In this document: piece after piece, positions 10,045-20,411 of the stretch
Layout: each line of letters begins with the position of its first letter
How positions within the stretch are numbered: the stretch's first letter is position 1
Assembly (NCBI RefSeq): GCF_025351295.1
Contig: NZ_JANXWD010000012.1
Span: 1 to 64,000 of the forward strand
Origin: Phenylobacterium sp.
GTDB lineage: Bacteria > Pseudomonadota > Alphaproteobacteria > Caulobacterales > Caulobacteraceae
DNA: 64,000 nt
Direction: 5' to 3'
Notes under the pieces: model-generated
What the model was told of the DNA's origin: nothing
What the model saw: only the letters and a program-made list of their open reading frames with translations
Databases searched by the model: none
Program-made: the position numbers and the translations under genes

Positions 10045-10505
10045 TGGACGACGAAAACACCCTGGTCATGACGCTCGAAGGTGGGCCGGTGACAATCAAG
10101 CTGCGGCCCGACCTGGCGCCCCAGCACGTGGCGCGGATCAAGGAGCTGGCGCGGGAGGGGTTCTACGACGGCGTCGTCTTCCACCGCGTCATCCCGGGCT
10201 TCATGGCCCAGGGCGGCGACCCGACCGGCAGCGGCATGGGCGGCTCGAAAAAGCCCAACCTGAAGGCCGAATTCTCCAAGGCGGCGCATACCAAGGGCGT
10301 CTGCTCGATGGCCCGCAGCGCCAGCCCGGACTCGGCCAACAGCCAGTTCTTCATCTGCAACGACGACGCCCGCTTCCTCGACGGCCAGTACACCGTCTGG
10401 GGCGAAGTGACCGAGGGCATGGAGCATGTCGAGGCCCTGCCGGTCGGCGAGCCGCCGCGCAGCCCCGGCAAGATCGTCTCGATGAAGGTGGCGGCCGACG
10501 CGTGA
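10044..10505 (+). CDS. ppiB: cyclophilin-type peptidylprolyl isomerase
   Basis: VFHRVIPGFMAQGGDPTGSGMGG, NSQFFICNDDARFLDGQYTVWGEV. Confidence 0.94.
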   Translation: MDDENTLVMTLEGGPVTIKLRPDLAPQHVARIKELAREGFYDGVVFHRVIPGFMAQGGDPTGSGMGGSKKPNLKAEFSKAAHTKGVCSMARSASPDSANSQFFICNDDARFLDGQYTVWGEVTEGMEHVEALPVGEPPRSPGKIVSMKVAADA

Positions 10506-10529
10506 GGCTGTCCTGAGCCGGCGCGCCGC

Positions 10530-11477
10530 TCAGCGTGGCGCGACGGGGGCCAGCACGATCACCAGCGGATAGTGGTCGGAGCCCAGATTCGGGCCGCGGG
10601 TCAGGCTGACCACCCGCCAACCGGGTCCGGCGTAGATGTGGTCGATGGGCAGGACCGGCAGCGGCCAGTCCCAGCGGCCCAGCCGCGCGGGATAACTCCA
10701 CAGCGCCCGGTCGCGCCGGGCCAGGCCCAGGGCCCGGTCGGTGCGGCGCAGGGTGAACGACCAGGGTGTCGTGTTGAGGTCGCCGGTCAGGATCATCCGC
10801 CGGCGCGGGATCTGCGCGGTCAGGCGGGCGAGGTCGGCGTGCTGGCCCTGGAAGAACCGCCCGTTCGGCCAGTCCAGGTGGGTGGTGATCACCTCGTACG
10901 GCCCGCTCGCGCTGGCGAAGGTGGCGCTGAGATAGGTGAACGCGGTCGGCCCCAGCGGCGGGCGGCGCATGCCGATGCGCTTGGCGCGGCTGAAGATCAT
11001 CACGTGCTCGTGGGCGCCGGCGACGGACCACCCCGTGCGCCTGAGCAGCAGGTCGCGCAGGTCGTGGCGGGCTTCCTGCAGGGTGACGATGTCCGGGTTC
11101 TGGGCGATCAGCCAGTCGGCCACGCGACCGATGTCGGCATTGCGCTTGTAGGCGTTGAACTGGATCACCTTGAGCTGGCCTGGGGCCGAGGCGGGCGCGG
11201 CCGGTTCGGCGGGGCGCAGGTACTCCGGCGCCAGCAGGGCGGCGCTGGCCCCAAGGCCGACCATTGCGAGCACGAGCGCGGCGCGGCGCGGCCGGCCTCC
11301 GAGGCCGGCGGCCAGCAGGGCGGCGATCGCCAGCCCTGCATAGATCGGCGCGAAATGCGTGAGCATGTCCAGCAGCGGGCTGAACCGGCCGCCCTGCGCC
11401 AGCATCCCGCCGACCGCGGCGAGGGCGCCCGCGGCCAGGGCCGCGTACCGCAAGAGCACCGATAACACCTGCCGCAA
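10530..11477 (-). CDS. endonuclease/exonuclease/phosphatase family membrane protein
   Basis: IQFNAYKRN, ILTGDLNTTPWS, GSDHYPL motifs after TM segments. Confidence 0.87.
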   Translation of the reverse strand: MRQVLSVLLRYAALAAGALAAVGGMLAQGGRFSPLLDMLTHFAPIYAGLAIAALLAAGLGGRPRRAALVLAMVGLGASAALLAPEYLRPAEPAAPASAPGQLKVIQFNAYKRNADIGRVADWLIAQNPDIVTLQEARHDLRDLLLRRTGWSVAGAHEHVMIFSRAKRIGMRRPPLGPTAFTYLSATFASASGPYEVITTHLDWPNGRFFQGQHADLARLTAQIPRRRMILTGDLNTTPWSFTLRRTDRALGLARRDRALWSYPARLGRWDWPLPVLPIDHIYAGPGWRVVSLTRGPNLGSDHYPLVIVLAPVAPR

Positions 11478-11539
11478 GACCTGCTCGGCCCCCTGAACCT
11501 TGACGCGGCCGGTCCCGCATGCGCTTCACCTCGCCCTTC

Positions 11540-12616
11540 ATGAAGCTTGCCGACTTCGATTTCCACCTTCCGGAGGACCGGATAGCGCTGCGGCCCGCCA
11601 GCCCGCGGGATTCCGCACGCCTGCTGCTGGTCGCGCCGGGGGCCGCGCTGCGCGATGTGGCGGTCAGCGACCTGCCGGGCCAGTTGCGGGCCGGCGACGT
11701 GCTGGTGGTCAACGACACCCGGGTGATCCCGGCGCGGCTGACCGGCCGGCGGCTGCGCGGCGAGAGCCGGATCGCCGTCGAGGCGACCCTGCACCGCCAA
11801 CTCGCCGGCCACCTCTGGACCGCCTTCATGCGCCCGGGCAAGAAACTGGCGGTGGGCGACCGGATCGCGTTCGGCGAGCGCGACGACCGTGCCTGCATGC
11901 TGGGCGCCCTTGACGCCACGGTGCGCGCCAAGGGCGAGGGCGGCGAGGTGACCCTGGCCTTCGACCTGGGCGGCCCGGACCTGACGGCCGCCATCGCCGA
12001 GCGGGGCGTAATGCCTTTGCCGCCCTACATCGCCGCCAAGCGGGCGCAGGACGACCGGGACCGGGCCGACTACCAGACGGTCTACGCCGACGAGGACGGC
12101 TCGGTGGCCGCGCCGACCGCCGGCCTGCACTTCACGTCGCAGCTGCTGGCGCGCCTGGAGGCCATGGGCGTCGCCGTCGAACGGGTCACCCTGCACGTGG
12201 GCGCGGGCACCTTCCTGCCGGTGAAGACCGAGGACCTCGCCCAGCACCGCATGCATGCGGAATGGGGCGAGGTGGACGCCGCGACCGCCCAGCGCCTGAA
12301 CGCCGCCCGCGCCGCCGGCGGCCGGCTGGTCTGCGTCGGCACCACCTCACTGCGCCTGCTGGAGAGCGCGGCCGATGCGGACGGTCAGATCCAGGCCTTC
12401 AGCGCCGAGACGGCGATCTTCATCACCCCCGGCTATCGGTTCCGGGCCGTGGACGGGCTGATGACCAATTTCCACCTGCCGAAGTCGACCCTGTTCATGC
12501 TGGTCTGCGCCTTCGCGGGCCAGGCGGCCATGCACGCGGCCTACGCCCACGCCATCGCCACCGGCTACCGGTTCTATTCCTACGGCGACGCCAGCCTGCT
12601 GTGGCGGGCCGCCTGA
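11540..12616 (+). CDS. queA: tRNA preQ1(34) S-adenosylmethionine ribosyltransferase-isomerase
   Basis: [38 protein letters not shown]. Confidence 0.95.
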   Translation: MKLADFDFHLPEDRIALRPASPRDSARLLLVAPGAALRDVAVSDLPGQLRAGDVLVVNDTRVIPARLTGRRLRGESRIAVEATLHRQLAGHLWTAFMRPGKKLAVGDRIAFGERDDRACMLGALDATVRAKGEGGEVTLAFDLGGPDLTAAIAERGVMPLPPYIAAKRAQDDRDRADYQTVYADEDGSVAAPTAGLHFTSQLLARLEAMGVAVERVTLHVGAGTFLPVKTEDLAQHRMHAEWGEVDAATAQRLNAARAAGGRLVCVGTTSLRLLESAADADGQIQAFSAETAIFITPGYRFRAVDGLMTNFHLPKSTLFMLVCAFAGQAAMHAAYAHAIATGYRFYSYGDASLLWRAA

Positions 12617-13746
12617 TGGGCGCCTTCCCGTTCCAGGTGGCGGCCACCGATGGCAAGGCGCGGACCGGCGTCCTGGCCACCCCGCGCGGCGAGATCCGCA
12701 CGCCGGCCTTCATGCCGGTTGGCACGGCCGGCACGGTCAAGGCGCTGACGGTGGAGCAGGTGGCAGACACCGGCGCAGACATCCTGCTGGGCAACACCTA
12801 CCACCTGATGCTGCGGCCGACCGCGGAGCGGGTGCGCCGGCTGGGCGGCCTGCACCGGTTCATGCGCTGGGAGAAGCCGATCCTGACCGACAGCGGCGGC
12901 TTCCAGGTGATGTCGCTGTCGAAGATCGCCAAGGTCACCGAGGAGAGCGTCACCTTCCAGAGCCACCTGGACGGCAGCCGCCATGTGCTGACCCCGGAGC
13001 GATCCATCGAGATCCAGGCCGACCTGCTGGGCTCCGACATCGTCATGCAGCTGGACGAACTGGTGGCGCTGCCGGTCGCCGAGGACCGCGCCGCCGAGGC
13101 GATGCGGCGGTCGGCCCGATGGGGACAGCGTTCGAAGAACGCGTTCGGCGAACGTGATAGCCAAGATTTGTTCGGCATCCAGCAGGGCGGCCTGTCGGAA
13201 CCGCTGCGCCGCGAATCCGCCGAACGGCTGATCGAGATCGGCTTCGACGGCTATGCGCTGGGCGGGCTGGCGGTAGGCGAGGGGCATCAGGCTATGTGTG
13301 AGGTGCTGGACTTCGCGCCCGCCCTGCTGCCGGCCGAGCGGCCGCGCTATCTGATGGGGGTCGGCAAGCCCATCGACATCGTCGAGGCGGTGTTCCGCGG
13401 CGTCGACATGTTCGACTGCGTGCTGCCGACCCGCTCGGGCCGCCACGGCCAGGCCTGGACCTGGGAGGGGTCGGTCAACCTGAAGAACGCCCGCTTCGCC
13501 GACGACGACAGCCCGCTGGACCCCGCCAGCCACGTCTCGGCCAGCCGCGACTATTCCAAGGCCTACCTGCATCACCTGGTGAAGTCGGGCGAGATCCTGG
13601 GCCAGGTGCTGCTCTCCTGGCACAACCTGGCCTTCTTCCAGGCCCTGATGGCCGAACTCAGGGCCGCGATTTCCCAGGGCCGGCTGGAGGGCTTCCGCCG
13701 CTCGTTTGTGGCTCGTCAGGCTCGCGGGTCGGAAACTTCGGCTTGA
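12616..13746 (+). CDS. tgt: queuine tRNA-ribosyltransferase
   Basis: [46 protein letters not shown]. Confidence 0.95.
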   Translation: MGAFPFQVAATDGKARTGVLATPRGEIRTPAFMPVGTAGTVKALTVEQVADTGADILLGNTYHLMLRPTAERVRRLGGLHRFMRWEKPILTDSGGFQVMSLSKIAKVTEESVTFQSHLDGSRHVLTPERSIEIQADLLGSDIVMQLDELVALPVAEDRAAEAMRRSARWGQRSKNAFGERDSQDLFGIQQGGLSEPLRRESAERLIEIGFDGYALGGLAVGEGHQAMCEVLDFAPALLPAERPRYLMGVGKPIDIVEAVFRGVDMFDCVLPTRSGRHGQAWTWEGSVNLKNARFADDDSPLDPASHVSASRDYSKAYLHHLVKSGEILGQVLLSWHNLAFFQALMAELRAAISQGRLEGFRRSFVARQARGSETSA

Positions 13747-14419
13747 ACGCCGGCCGCTGGCTGTCGACGATCGGCGCCGCGCCGGACCGCTCATGCGAGG
13801 GCGTGCCGGGCGGCGAGCAACCCTTGGCCTCGCCCAGGCCCTTCAGATAGCCGCGGCGCACGTTGCCGGCGATGATCGCCGACTGCACCAGGTTGTCGTG
13901 GCTCTCGGCCCCGGACAGCTTGCGCACCACACCGCGGAACGGAATCGCGCTGGCGGCGATGTCGCCGGCCACGCCCAAAGCGGTCGACCGGCCGCGATCC
14001 ATCAGGTTCTCGTCACCCGCCGGAAGGGTGTCGATGTCCTGTCCCAGGGCCTCGTTGAGCGGTCGGATCAGGGCGACGAGAGTCGGGCATTTCCACTTGG
14101 GCGGCGGCCGGTCGTAGGGATTGGCCAGCGCCTGCAGCAGGATGTCGGGAATCCTGGTCTTGGACACGTTCAGGTCGCGCAGCGGCGTGGTGGCCGCGCC
14201 CTGGACGCTCCCCTGCTTCACATCGTCGGAGGTCTTCATCTGCTCGGTTGGCGCTACCGGCGGCGGCTCGGGCGCTGGCGCAGGCCTGGCCGGAGCGGCC
14301 CTGGCCGACGCCTTGGGCGCGGTGCTGGTCTGGCCGGCGGCGCCGGTGGCGAGTGCGGCGACCAGGGCGCTGGCGAGGGTCAGGCGAAGGACGCCGGGGT
14401 GGCGGATGAGCTGGGGCAT
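13658..14419 (-). CDS. hypothetical exported protein
   Basis: Signal peptide [13 protein letters not shown]; convergent overlap with 3' end of tgt. Confidence 0.6.
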   Translation of the reverse strand: MPQLIRHPGVLRLTLASALVAALATGAAGQTSTAPKASARAAPARPAPAPEPPPVAPTEQMKTSDDVKQGSVQGAATTPLRDLNVSKTRIPDILLQALANPYDRPPPKWKCPTLVALIRPLNEALGQDIDTLPAGDENLMDRGRSTALGVAGDIAASAIPFRGVVRKLSGAESHDNLVQSAIIAGNVRRGYLKGLGEAKGCSPPGTPSHERSGAAPIVDSQRPAFKPKFPTREPDEPQTSGGSPPAGPGKSRP

Positions 14420-14548
14420 GCGTCACCATAACCCCAGACGTCGCGCTGTTAAGAGCCCGGCGGCGAATGCGGCTTCCACTTTGCCGTTTCGCCCTCTAGG
14501 TTCCGCGCCGCTTCACCCGGGCGTCCGTTTCTTGGACACCCGCGTCGG

Positions 14549-14623
14549 GGGCCGGTAGCTCAGTGGTAGAGCATCCGACTTTTAATCGGATGGTCGTGAG
14601 TTCGAACCTCACCCGGCCTACCA
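14549..14623 (+). tRNA. tRNA-Lys (anticodon TTT)
   Basis: Cloverleaf by eye: GGGCCGG acceptor, GCTCAGTGGTAGAGC D-arm, TCCGA-CTTTTAA-TCGGA, GTGAG-TTCGAAC-CTCAC, encoded CCA. Confidence 0.96.
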
Positions 14624-15006
14624 GCCTTCGCTGACTTCGCCAGCGATGGCTGCCGCGCCGTAGCCCGTGGGGCGAAGGCGGGGGGCGCGACGCCGGCACC
14701 CGGCGCCCAGCCTTGATCTAGAGCCCGGTCCACTCAAGTGGCGGCTCCGGTCGATTCACCCGGCAGCATAGTGCAATTGCATCATGCCGCCGCCAGCGCC
14801 CGCCGCTACGGATCGATACCAATCAGGCGATGTACGCCGGGGACTGTTCATGCGTTCGGATGTGCTTCGCGAGGCCCATCACTTGGACCTCTAGAGATCG
14901 GATACCAACGTTTCCTTCGCAAGCCTCAAACCGCCAGGTTCACCGCGCACGGAAAAGGCCGGCGAGGTGTCCCACCGGCCGGTTCGGTTCCGGGTCTGTC
15001 GCGCCG

Positions 15007-15471
15007 TCAGTTGGTCTGCGGCGGCGCGCCGGTCTTGGCCAGGTAGGCTTCGAGGGCGGCGCGGGCCACCGTCTTGCAGCCGCTGGTTTCGGCGACCTGG
15101 ACGATGTCGTCGAGGGTCACCAGGGCTTCCACGGCGGGGCAGATGCCGCCGCGGCGGGCTCCGAAGGTGCGGCCCTCGGGCGGCGGCTGGACCAGGGCCC
15201 GCAGGGTCTCGAAACGCGCGGTGTCCGCGCTGGCGAGCTTGGCGCCGGGCACCGTCACGCCGGCCGCGGCGCCACGCAGCGTGGTGATTTCGCCGGAGGC
15301 GCGCATCAGGGTGACGCTCTGGCCGGCGCCGAGTGGCACCTTGGTCCCGGCGTCGTAGGCCTGGCCGCGCTTGATGCTCGGATCGGTTGAGTTCACGACA
15401 ATGTAGTCGCTGGCCAGCGCCGCCCCGCCAAAGGCGAGAGACAGAGCGAGGCCGAGAATTGTCTTACGCAT
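15007..15471 (-). CDS. small exported hypothetical protein
   Basis: Signal peptide MRKTILGLALSLAFGGAALA; downstream of the TPS/CHAT cluster on the same strand. Confidence 0.65.
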   Translation of the reverse strand: MRKTILGLALSLAFGGAALASDYIVVNSTDPSIKRGQAYDAGTKVPLGAGQSVTLMRASGEITTLRGAAAGVTVPGAKLASADTARFETLRALVQPPPEGRTFGARRGGICPAVEALVTLDDIVQVAETSGCKTVARAALEAYLAKTGAPPQTN

Positions 15472-15571
15472 TCAGTTAACCCCCGTAGGTCGTCTTAGCT
15501 TGGTGGTGCGCAGTCCCGCTGAATAGCACATGGGGGCCCTGAACGATACCTGAACGAGCGAATTGTCGATG

Positions 15572-17227
15572 CTAGCTACGCGCGGATATGTCGCGCAGAC
15601 GCAGGACGCCGAACTTCGCCAGCCACAGGATTCCGCGTTCCACGAACGGCCGTCGTTCCGGCGGGAAGCCCTCCAGCAGCAGGGCGACGGGGCACGGGCC
15701 GGCCGTCAGCGCGGCCAGCAGGAATTCCACCTCGTCCAGTTCCGGCAGCCGCGCGGCGAGGTTCCAGACCGAGGGGCGGCCGATGATCTCCGCCGCCTCG
15801 CCGGGGGCGAACGGGCGGGCCAGGGCGACCAGCTCGGCGCCGGTCAGCGGTCCGGTCGGATAGGCGGCGAACATCCGGAACGGGTCGAGGCGGAAGGGGT
15901 TGTCGAGCGGCGGCTGTTCCGGCGCGGCCTTGCGCCGGCGTTCCAGCTCGGCCCACAGCGCCTGGTACTGCGGGATGATCACCCGCCAGTCGAACACCTG
16001 GCGCGCGCGGGCCCGACCGGCCTCGCCCATGCGGCGGCGCAGATCCGGGTCGGCGAACAGGGTGGCCAGGGCCTCGGCGGCGTCGCCCACGTCGACCGCG
16101 GTGAAGAGGGCCGCCGATCCGGCATAGGTCTCGTAGTTCGTGAGCCGGTGGGCGTAGGCATAGGCTAGGTCCGAGCCCAGCCCCGGCCGGGGCGTCAGCG
16201 TGCGGATGCGAAACCCGTCGACCCCGTGGCGAACGGTGTCGCGATAGCCGTCCCAGTCGCTGACCACGCAGGGCAGGCCGGCCGCCATGGCCTCCAGCGG
16301 GGTCAGGCCGAAGGTCTCCTGGATATTGTCGGACAGCGACAAGAAGACGTCGGCCGCCGAGACGATCTCGTCGCGCACCGCGGCGGAGGTGTCGTCGACC
16401 CGGCGGATCTGGACGTCTTCGCAGAAGGCCGCGGCGGCGGCCTGGAACGCCGCCTCCTCCTCCGGCCGGCGAGCCCCGCCGAACATGATCCAGTAGACCT
16501 GCTGGCCCAGCTTGCGGCTGGCGTCCTGCAGGGCCAGGCCCATCGGGCCGGGGTGCATCTTGGTGCCGACGCTGAAGCGGCCCAGGTGCAGGGCGACCGG
16601 CGCGTCCTGCGGAATGCCCAGCTGCTCGCGCCAGCGCCGGCGCGCGTCCGGGTCCAGCCGGAAGTCGTCGGCGTGGACGCCCAGCGGGATGGTCACCAGC
16701 TGGGCCGGCGGAATACGGCTGGCCCCGAACCGCACCTGCAGGTAGTCCGCGACGCCGTCCAGCAGGGTCTCTACCGCCTTGCGCCCGGGCTCGGAGGTGC
16801 AGATCAGCGCGTCCCAGGGCTCCAGCGGCGCCAGCAGCAGGCCGGAGATCTCGTCGAGGATATAGGTCTCGGCGATGGTGTGGGTGACGCCGGTCAGGGA
16901 ATAGGCCGTGCCGCCGGACGCCCGCCGCGCCCAGGCTTCCTGGCGCAGCTCAGGGGTCGGGATGTAGAGCGCCCCGGCCTCGGCCAGGCGGTGTCGGTCG
17001 CCGCGGCCCAGCCACTCGACCGGCCGCGATGGGGGCCCCAGACGTTCGAGCAGGGCGTCCAGCTCGCCGCGATCCTGGTCGTGCACGTTCCAGAGGTGGA
17101 AGCGGTCGACGTCGGCGTACTTCAGGAACCCGCGCAGGAAGCCTTCGCCGGCGGAATTGCGGCCCATCGGACGCGCGATGGCGGCGTCATACGGCTCGGT
17201 GTTCAGCTGGATCGCGGCATTCGCCAT
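15572..17227 (-). CDS. glycosyltransferase family 4 protein
   Basis: IPLGVHADDFR, LSLSDNIQETFGLTPLEAMAAGLPCVVSDWDGYRDTV. Confidence 0.9.
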   Translation of the reverse strand: MANAAIQLNTEPYDAAIARPMGRNSAGEGFLRGFLKYADVDRFHLWNVHDQDRGELDALLERLGPPSRPVEWLGRGDRHRLAEAGALYIPTPELRQEAWARRASGGTAYSLTGVTHTIAETYILDEISGLLLAPLEPWDALICTSEPGRKAVETLLDGVADYLQVRFGASRIPPAQLVTIPLGVHADDFRLDPDARRRWREQLGIPQDAPVALHLGRFSVGTKMHPGPMGLALQDASRKLGQQVYWIMFGGARRPEEEAAFQAAAAAFCEDVQIRRVDDTSAAVRDEIVSAADVFLSLSDNIQETFGLTPLEAMAAGLPCVVSDWDGYRDTVRHGVDGFRIRTLTPRPGLGSDLAYAYAHRLTNYETYAGSAALFTAVDVGDAAEALATLFADPDLRRRMGEAGRARARQVFDWRVIIPQYQALWAELERRRKAAPEQPPLDNPFRLDPFRMFAAYPTGPLTGAELVALARPFAPGEAAEIIGRPSVWNLAARLPELDEVEFLLAALTAGPCPVALLLEGFPPERRPFVERGILWLAKFGVLRLRDISARS

Positions 17228-17249
17228 GGGCGTGTCGCGAGGCCGGCGT

Positions 17250-20200
17250 TCAGCGATCGGCCGTGCGCGCCGACCCGCCGGGCAGCGGGGCCGCGCCGTC
17301 GCCGACGATGGTGAAGGGCGCCCAGAAATAGGGGTGCGAGTACTGCTCGGTCGCCTGCAGCGCCGCCTGGGATTTCTGCAGCGCCTCGGCCTTGCTGGGC
17401 GATCCGGCGGAGAACATGCCGGTCATCAGCCGCACCGTGGCCACCGAGTCCACCGACCAGTGCGAGACGATCAGCGAGCGGCCGCCGGCGTAGATCACCG
17501 CCCGGGTCAGGCCGCCGAGGGCCTCGCCGCCGCCCTGCAGGCCGGTGGCCGAGGCGTCGTCGCCGCCGGCCCCGCCGGTGTCGCAGGCCGAGAGCACGAC
17601 CAGGTCGGCGTCGAGCTTCAGGTCGAGGATCTCGCTGGAGTCCAGCAGGCCGTCGCTGTCGCCGGTCCCCAGCGAGGTCATCAGCGCCGGCTGCGGCAGG
17701 CAGGCCGACGGCTGCGGCAAGAGGCCGTGGGTGGCGAAGTAGATGACCTTGTAGTCGGAGAGGTCGGTGCGCGCCTTGACGGTGTCGTCGGTGAAGGCCT
17801 TGCCGGTGACGATCTGCTCGCCCTGGCCGGAGCCGATGCTGGCGCCGACCTGGCGCACCTCGTCGGCCGTGTCGGGCAGCGCCGGCATCTCCAGCAGCGC
17901 CAGGCGGGTGTTTTCGCAGACGTTGGTGACGTCGCGACTGCTGCGGATGCTGACCGAGCGCTTGACCACCGAGGCATAGGCGTTGGGGTCGCTCTTGGCG
18001 GGGGTCGAGGGGTCGGCGAAGGCCAGGAAGTTCTGCCGGGCCTTGGAGGGCGCGAAGGCCCGCGACTGCATGAAGCTGGCCGCCGAGAGCACCAGGGCCG
18101 AGTCGGTCCGGGCGCCGAGCCAGGCCACCTTGCGATAGTCCGGGTCCTTGCCGGCCGGGGTGACCGCCAGCAGGGCCGACGGGTCGGCGGTGACGAAGGT
18201 CGCCACCGGCAGGGCGATCAGCCCGCCGTCCGGCTCGTAGACCAGGTGCCGGGCGCCGGCCATCTCCCCGGCGATCGGGCCGAACAGCTGCTGGAACAGG
18301 GCGTAGGACCGGGCCAGGTCGAACGGCGGCAGGCTGTCCTCGTTCTCGAACGGCGCGCGCAGGGCGTTCACCTGCACCGCCGCGGCGCCGCGGTTGAGGT
18401 CGATGGCGTAGGCCTTGGCGCCGCCCGGCGAGACCATGACCCCATAGGCCCGCGTCGAGAGCAGGAGGATCTTCACGTAGATCTCGTCCTTGCGCAGCGC
18501 CTTCTGCAGGTCGCCGATCGAGGCCTGCGACGAGACCAGTTGGGAATAGCGCGGGTTGGCGGCCAGCAGCTGGCTTTCCAGGGTATCGGACTGGCCCTGC
18601 AGGCTCTTCAGCCGGGCCTCCAGGTCGGCGCGCTCCTGGCCGACGTAGGCGTTGGTCGCCTGCAGGTTGGCGGCCTGGGCCTCGGCGGCGCGCAGCTCGC
18701 GGCGGGTGTCGTCCAGGGCGCGGACCAGGCCGGTGACGGCGCTGTCGCCGGAGGCCACGCGGGCGGCCAGCTTGGAGACCGTCTGGGCGGTGGCGTTGGA
18801 GACCACGCTCTCGGCGGCGCTGAAGAAGCGGGCGCGATAGGCGTCGGCCTTGGCCGGCTCGCTGGCGATGCGGGCCAGCAGCAGGTCGAAGTAGGGGGCC
18901 GCGTCGTCGGCCGAGGCGCCCAGGGCGCCGCGCTGCGACTGGAACAGGTCGAAGGCCCGCTGGTAGGTGGCCAGGGCCGCGTCGTCCTGCTTGGCCGCCA
19001 CCTGGGCGTGGCCCAGGTCCAGCAGCAGGCCGGCCTCGGCGGCGGTGCCGGCGTGGCGCAGGCGGATGGTCTTCACGGCGTTGGCGTAGCGGCCGACGGC
19101 CGCGGCGGCCTGGCCCGACTCCAGCTCGATCTGCCCGAGGTCGGCCTCGATGCGCGCGCGCAGCCAGACATTGAGGGCGCCGTCGCCCTCGGCCGCGGTC
19201 AGCATGCGGCCGGCGCGGTTCAGGGCGTCGCGGGCCCCGGCGGTCTCGCCCTGGGCGGCCAGGGACGAGCCCACGACCTCCAGGGCCTGGGCGTCCTGCA
19301 CGGCCAGGCGGTCGGCCAGCGAGACCTTGCTGCCGCCCATCACGTCGCGGCCGGCGGCGCGGGTGTTGAGCGCCGCGGAGAGGTCGCCGCCGATGGCGAG
19401 GTCGCCGTTGCTGGCCTGGCTGACATTGGCGCCGCCGCCGGCCCCGGTCATGCCGCGGGCCTGGCGGACCTGGTCGCTGGCCCGCAGCGCCGACTGGGCG
19501 GCGGTCACCGCCTCGGCGAAGCGGCCGGCGTTGCGCAGGTGGAGCGCGCGATAGGTGCGCGCCTGGGCGGTCAGGAAGGGATCGTTGGCGGCATCGACCT
19601 GGACGTCGGCGTCGCGGAACAGGCGGTCGGCCTCGGCGAAGCGGCCGTTGTTGGAGACGTTCAGCGCCAGGTTCAGCAGCGCCTCGCCCATCTCGGCCGG
19701 CGGCGCGTGGCGGGCCTCGGCGTCGGAGACCAGGGCCTGGAAGTCGGTCTCGGCCTGTTCGAAGCGCCACTCGTTGTTCTGGACGTAGGCGCGGGCCCGC
19801 AGCCGCGCGGGGTCGGCGGCGGCGGCGGCCTGGGCGCGGGCGAGGCCCCCGGTGGACCCGCCGAAGTCGGCGGCGATCTCGGCGCTGGCGGCGGAGGTCT
19901 GGACCTGCGACGCGGCGGGCGGCTTCGCGGCGCCCGACACCACCTTGAGGCCAGTCTCCAGCACATCGGCGATCTGCGCCGCGCCCTCAGCCGCGTAGAA
20001 GCCGCCGCCCTTGCGCGCGTCGTAGGCGAGATAGGGGGCCTTGCCGCCGGCGCTGTGGCAGGTGCGGCGGGTCACGCCGCCCAGGCCGGCGACGGTGGCG
20101 GCCTTGGTGTCGGCGCAGTCAGCGCGGGCGGTGAGGGCGGTCTGCCAGGCGGAGGAGTCGGCGGCCTTCTCGATGGCGTAGAGGCGCCCGAGGCTGCCCT

Positions 20201-20411
20201 CCCAGCCGCGGCAGCGGATGGCCCAGGCGCGGCGGCCGGCGGCCTGGACGACCGGATCGTCATAGTCGCGCACCGCCTGGCAGACCGCGCCCGAGGCGGC
20301 GCTGCTGCCCAGGGGGATCAAGTCGGCGCGGGTCTGGGCGGCGGCGGCCTGCGGCAGGGCGCCGAGCAGGACTGCGCCCACGACGCCGAGGAAGAGGCTC
20401 TTGAGCGTCAT
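17250..20411 (-). CDS. exported TPR-CHAT domain protein (caspase-like protease fold)
   Basis: Signal peptide; TPR-like helices; C-terminal CHAT motifs VIYFATHGLL and VVLSACDTGG. Confidence 0.9.
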   Translation of the reverse strand: MTLKSLFLGVVGAVLLGALPQAAAAQTRADLIPLGSSAASGAVCQAVRDYDDPVVQAAGRRAWAIRCRGWEGSLGRLYAIEKAADSSAWQTALTARADCADTKAATVAGLGGVTRRTCHSAGGKAPYLAYDARKGGGFYAAEGAAQIADVLETGLKVVSGAAKPPAASQVQTSAASAEIAADFGGSTGGLARAQAAAAADPARLRARAYVQNNEWRFEQAETDFQALVSDAEARHAPPAEMGEALLNLALNVSNNGRFAEADRLFRDADVQVDAANDPFLTAQARTYRALHLRNAGRFAEAVTAAQSALRASDQVRQARGMTGAGGGANVSQASNGDLAIGGDLSAALNTRAAGRDVMGGSKVSLADRLAVQDAQALEVVGSSLAAQGETAGARDALNRAGRMLTAAEGDGALNVWLRARIEADLGQIELESGQAAAAVGRYANAVKTIRLRHAGTAAEAGLLLDLGHAQVAAKQDDAALATYQRAFDLFQSQRGALGASADDAAPYFDLLLARIASEPAKADAYRARFFSAAESVVSNATAQTVSKLAARVASGDSAVTGLVRALDDTRRELRAAEAQAANLQATNAYVGQERADLEARLKSLQGQSDTLESQLLAANPRYSQLVSSQASIGDLQKALRKDEIYVKILLLSTRAYGVMVSPGGAKAYAIDLNRGAAAVQVNALRAPFENEDSLPPFDLARSYALFQQLFGPIAGEMAGARHLVYEPDGGLIALPVATFVTADPSALLAVTPAGKDPDYRKVAWLGARTDSALVLSAASFMQSRAFAPSKARQNFLAFADPSTPAKSDPNAYASVVKRSVSIRSSRDVTNVCENTRLALLEMPALPDTADEVRQVGASIGSGQGEQIVTGKAFTDDTVKARTDLSDYKVIYFATHGLLPQPSACLPQPALMTSLGTGDSDGLLDSSEILDLKLDADLVVLSACDTGGAGGDDASATGLQGGGEALGGLTRAVIYAGGRSLIVSHWSVDSVATVRLMTGMFSAGSPSKAEALQKSQAALQATEQYSHPYFWAPFTIVGDGAAPLPGGSARTADR

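Noticed and set aside
12262-12615. N-terminal extension of tgt ORF into queA
   Set aside because: Out-of-frame reading of queA; the true tgt start is ATG 12616.
14496-14699. Minus-strand ORF with VRFELTTIRLKVGCSTTELP
   Set aside because: Classic spurious ORF antisense to a tRNA gene.
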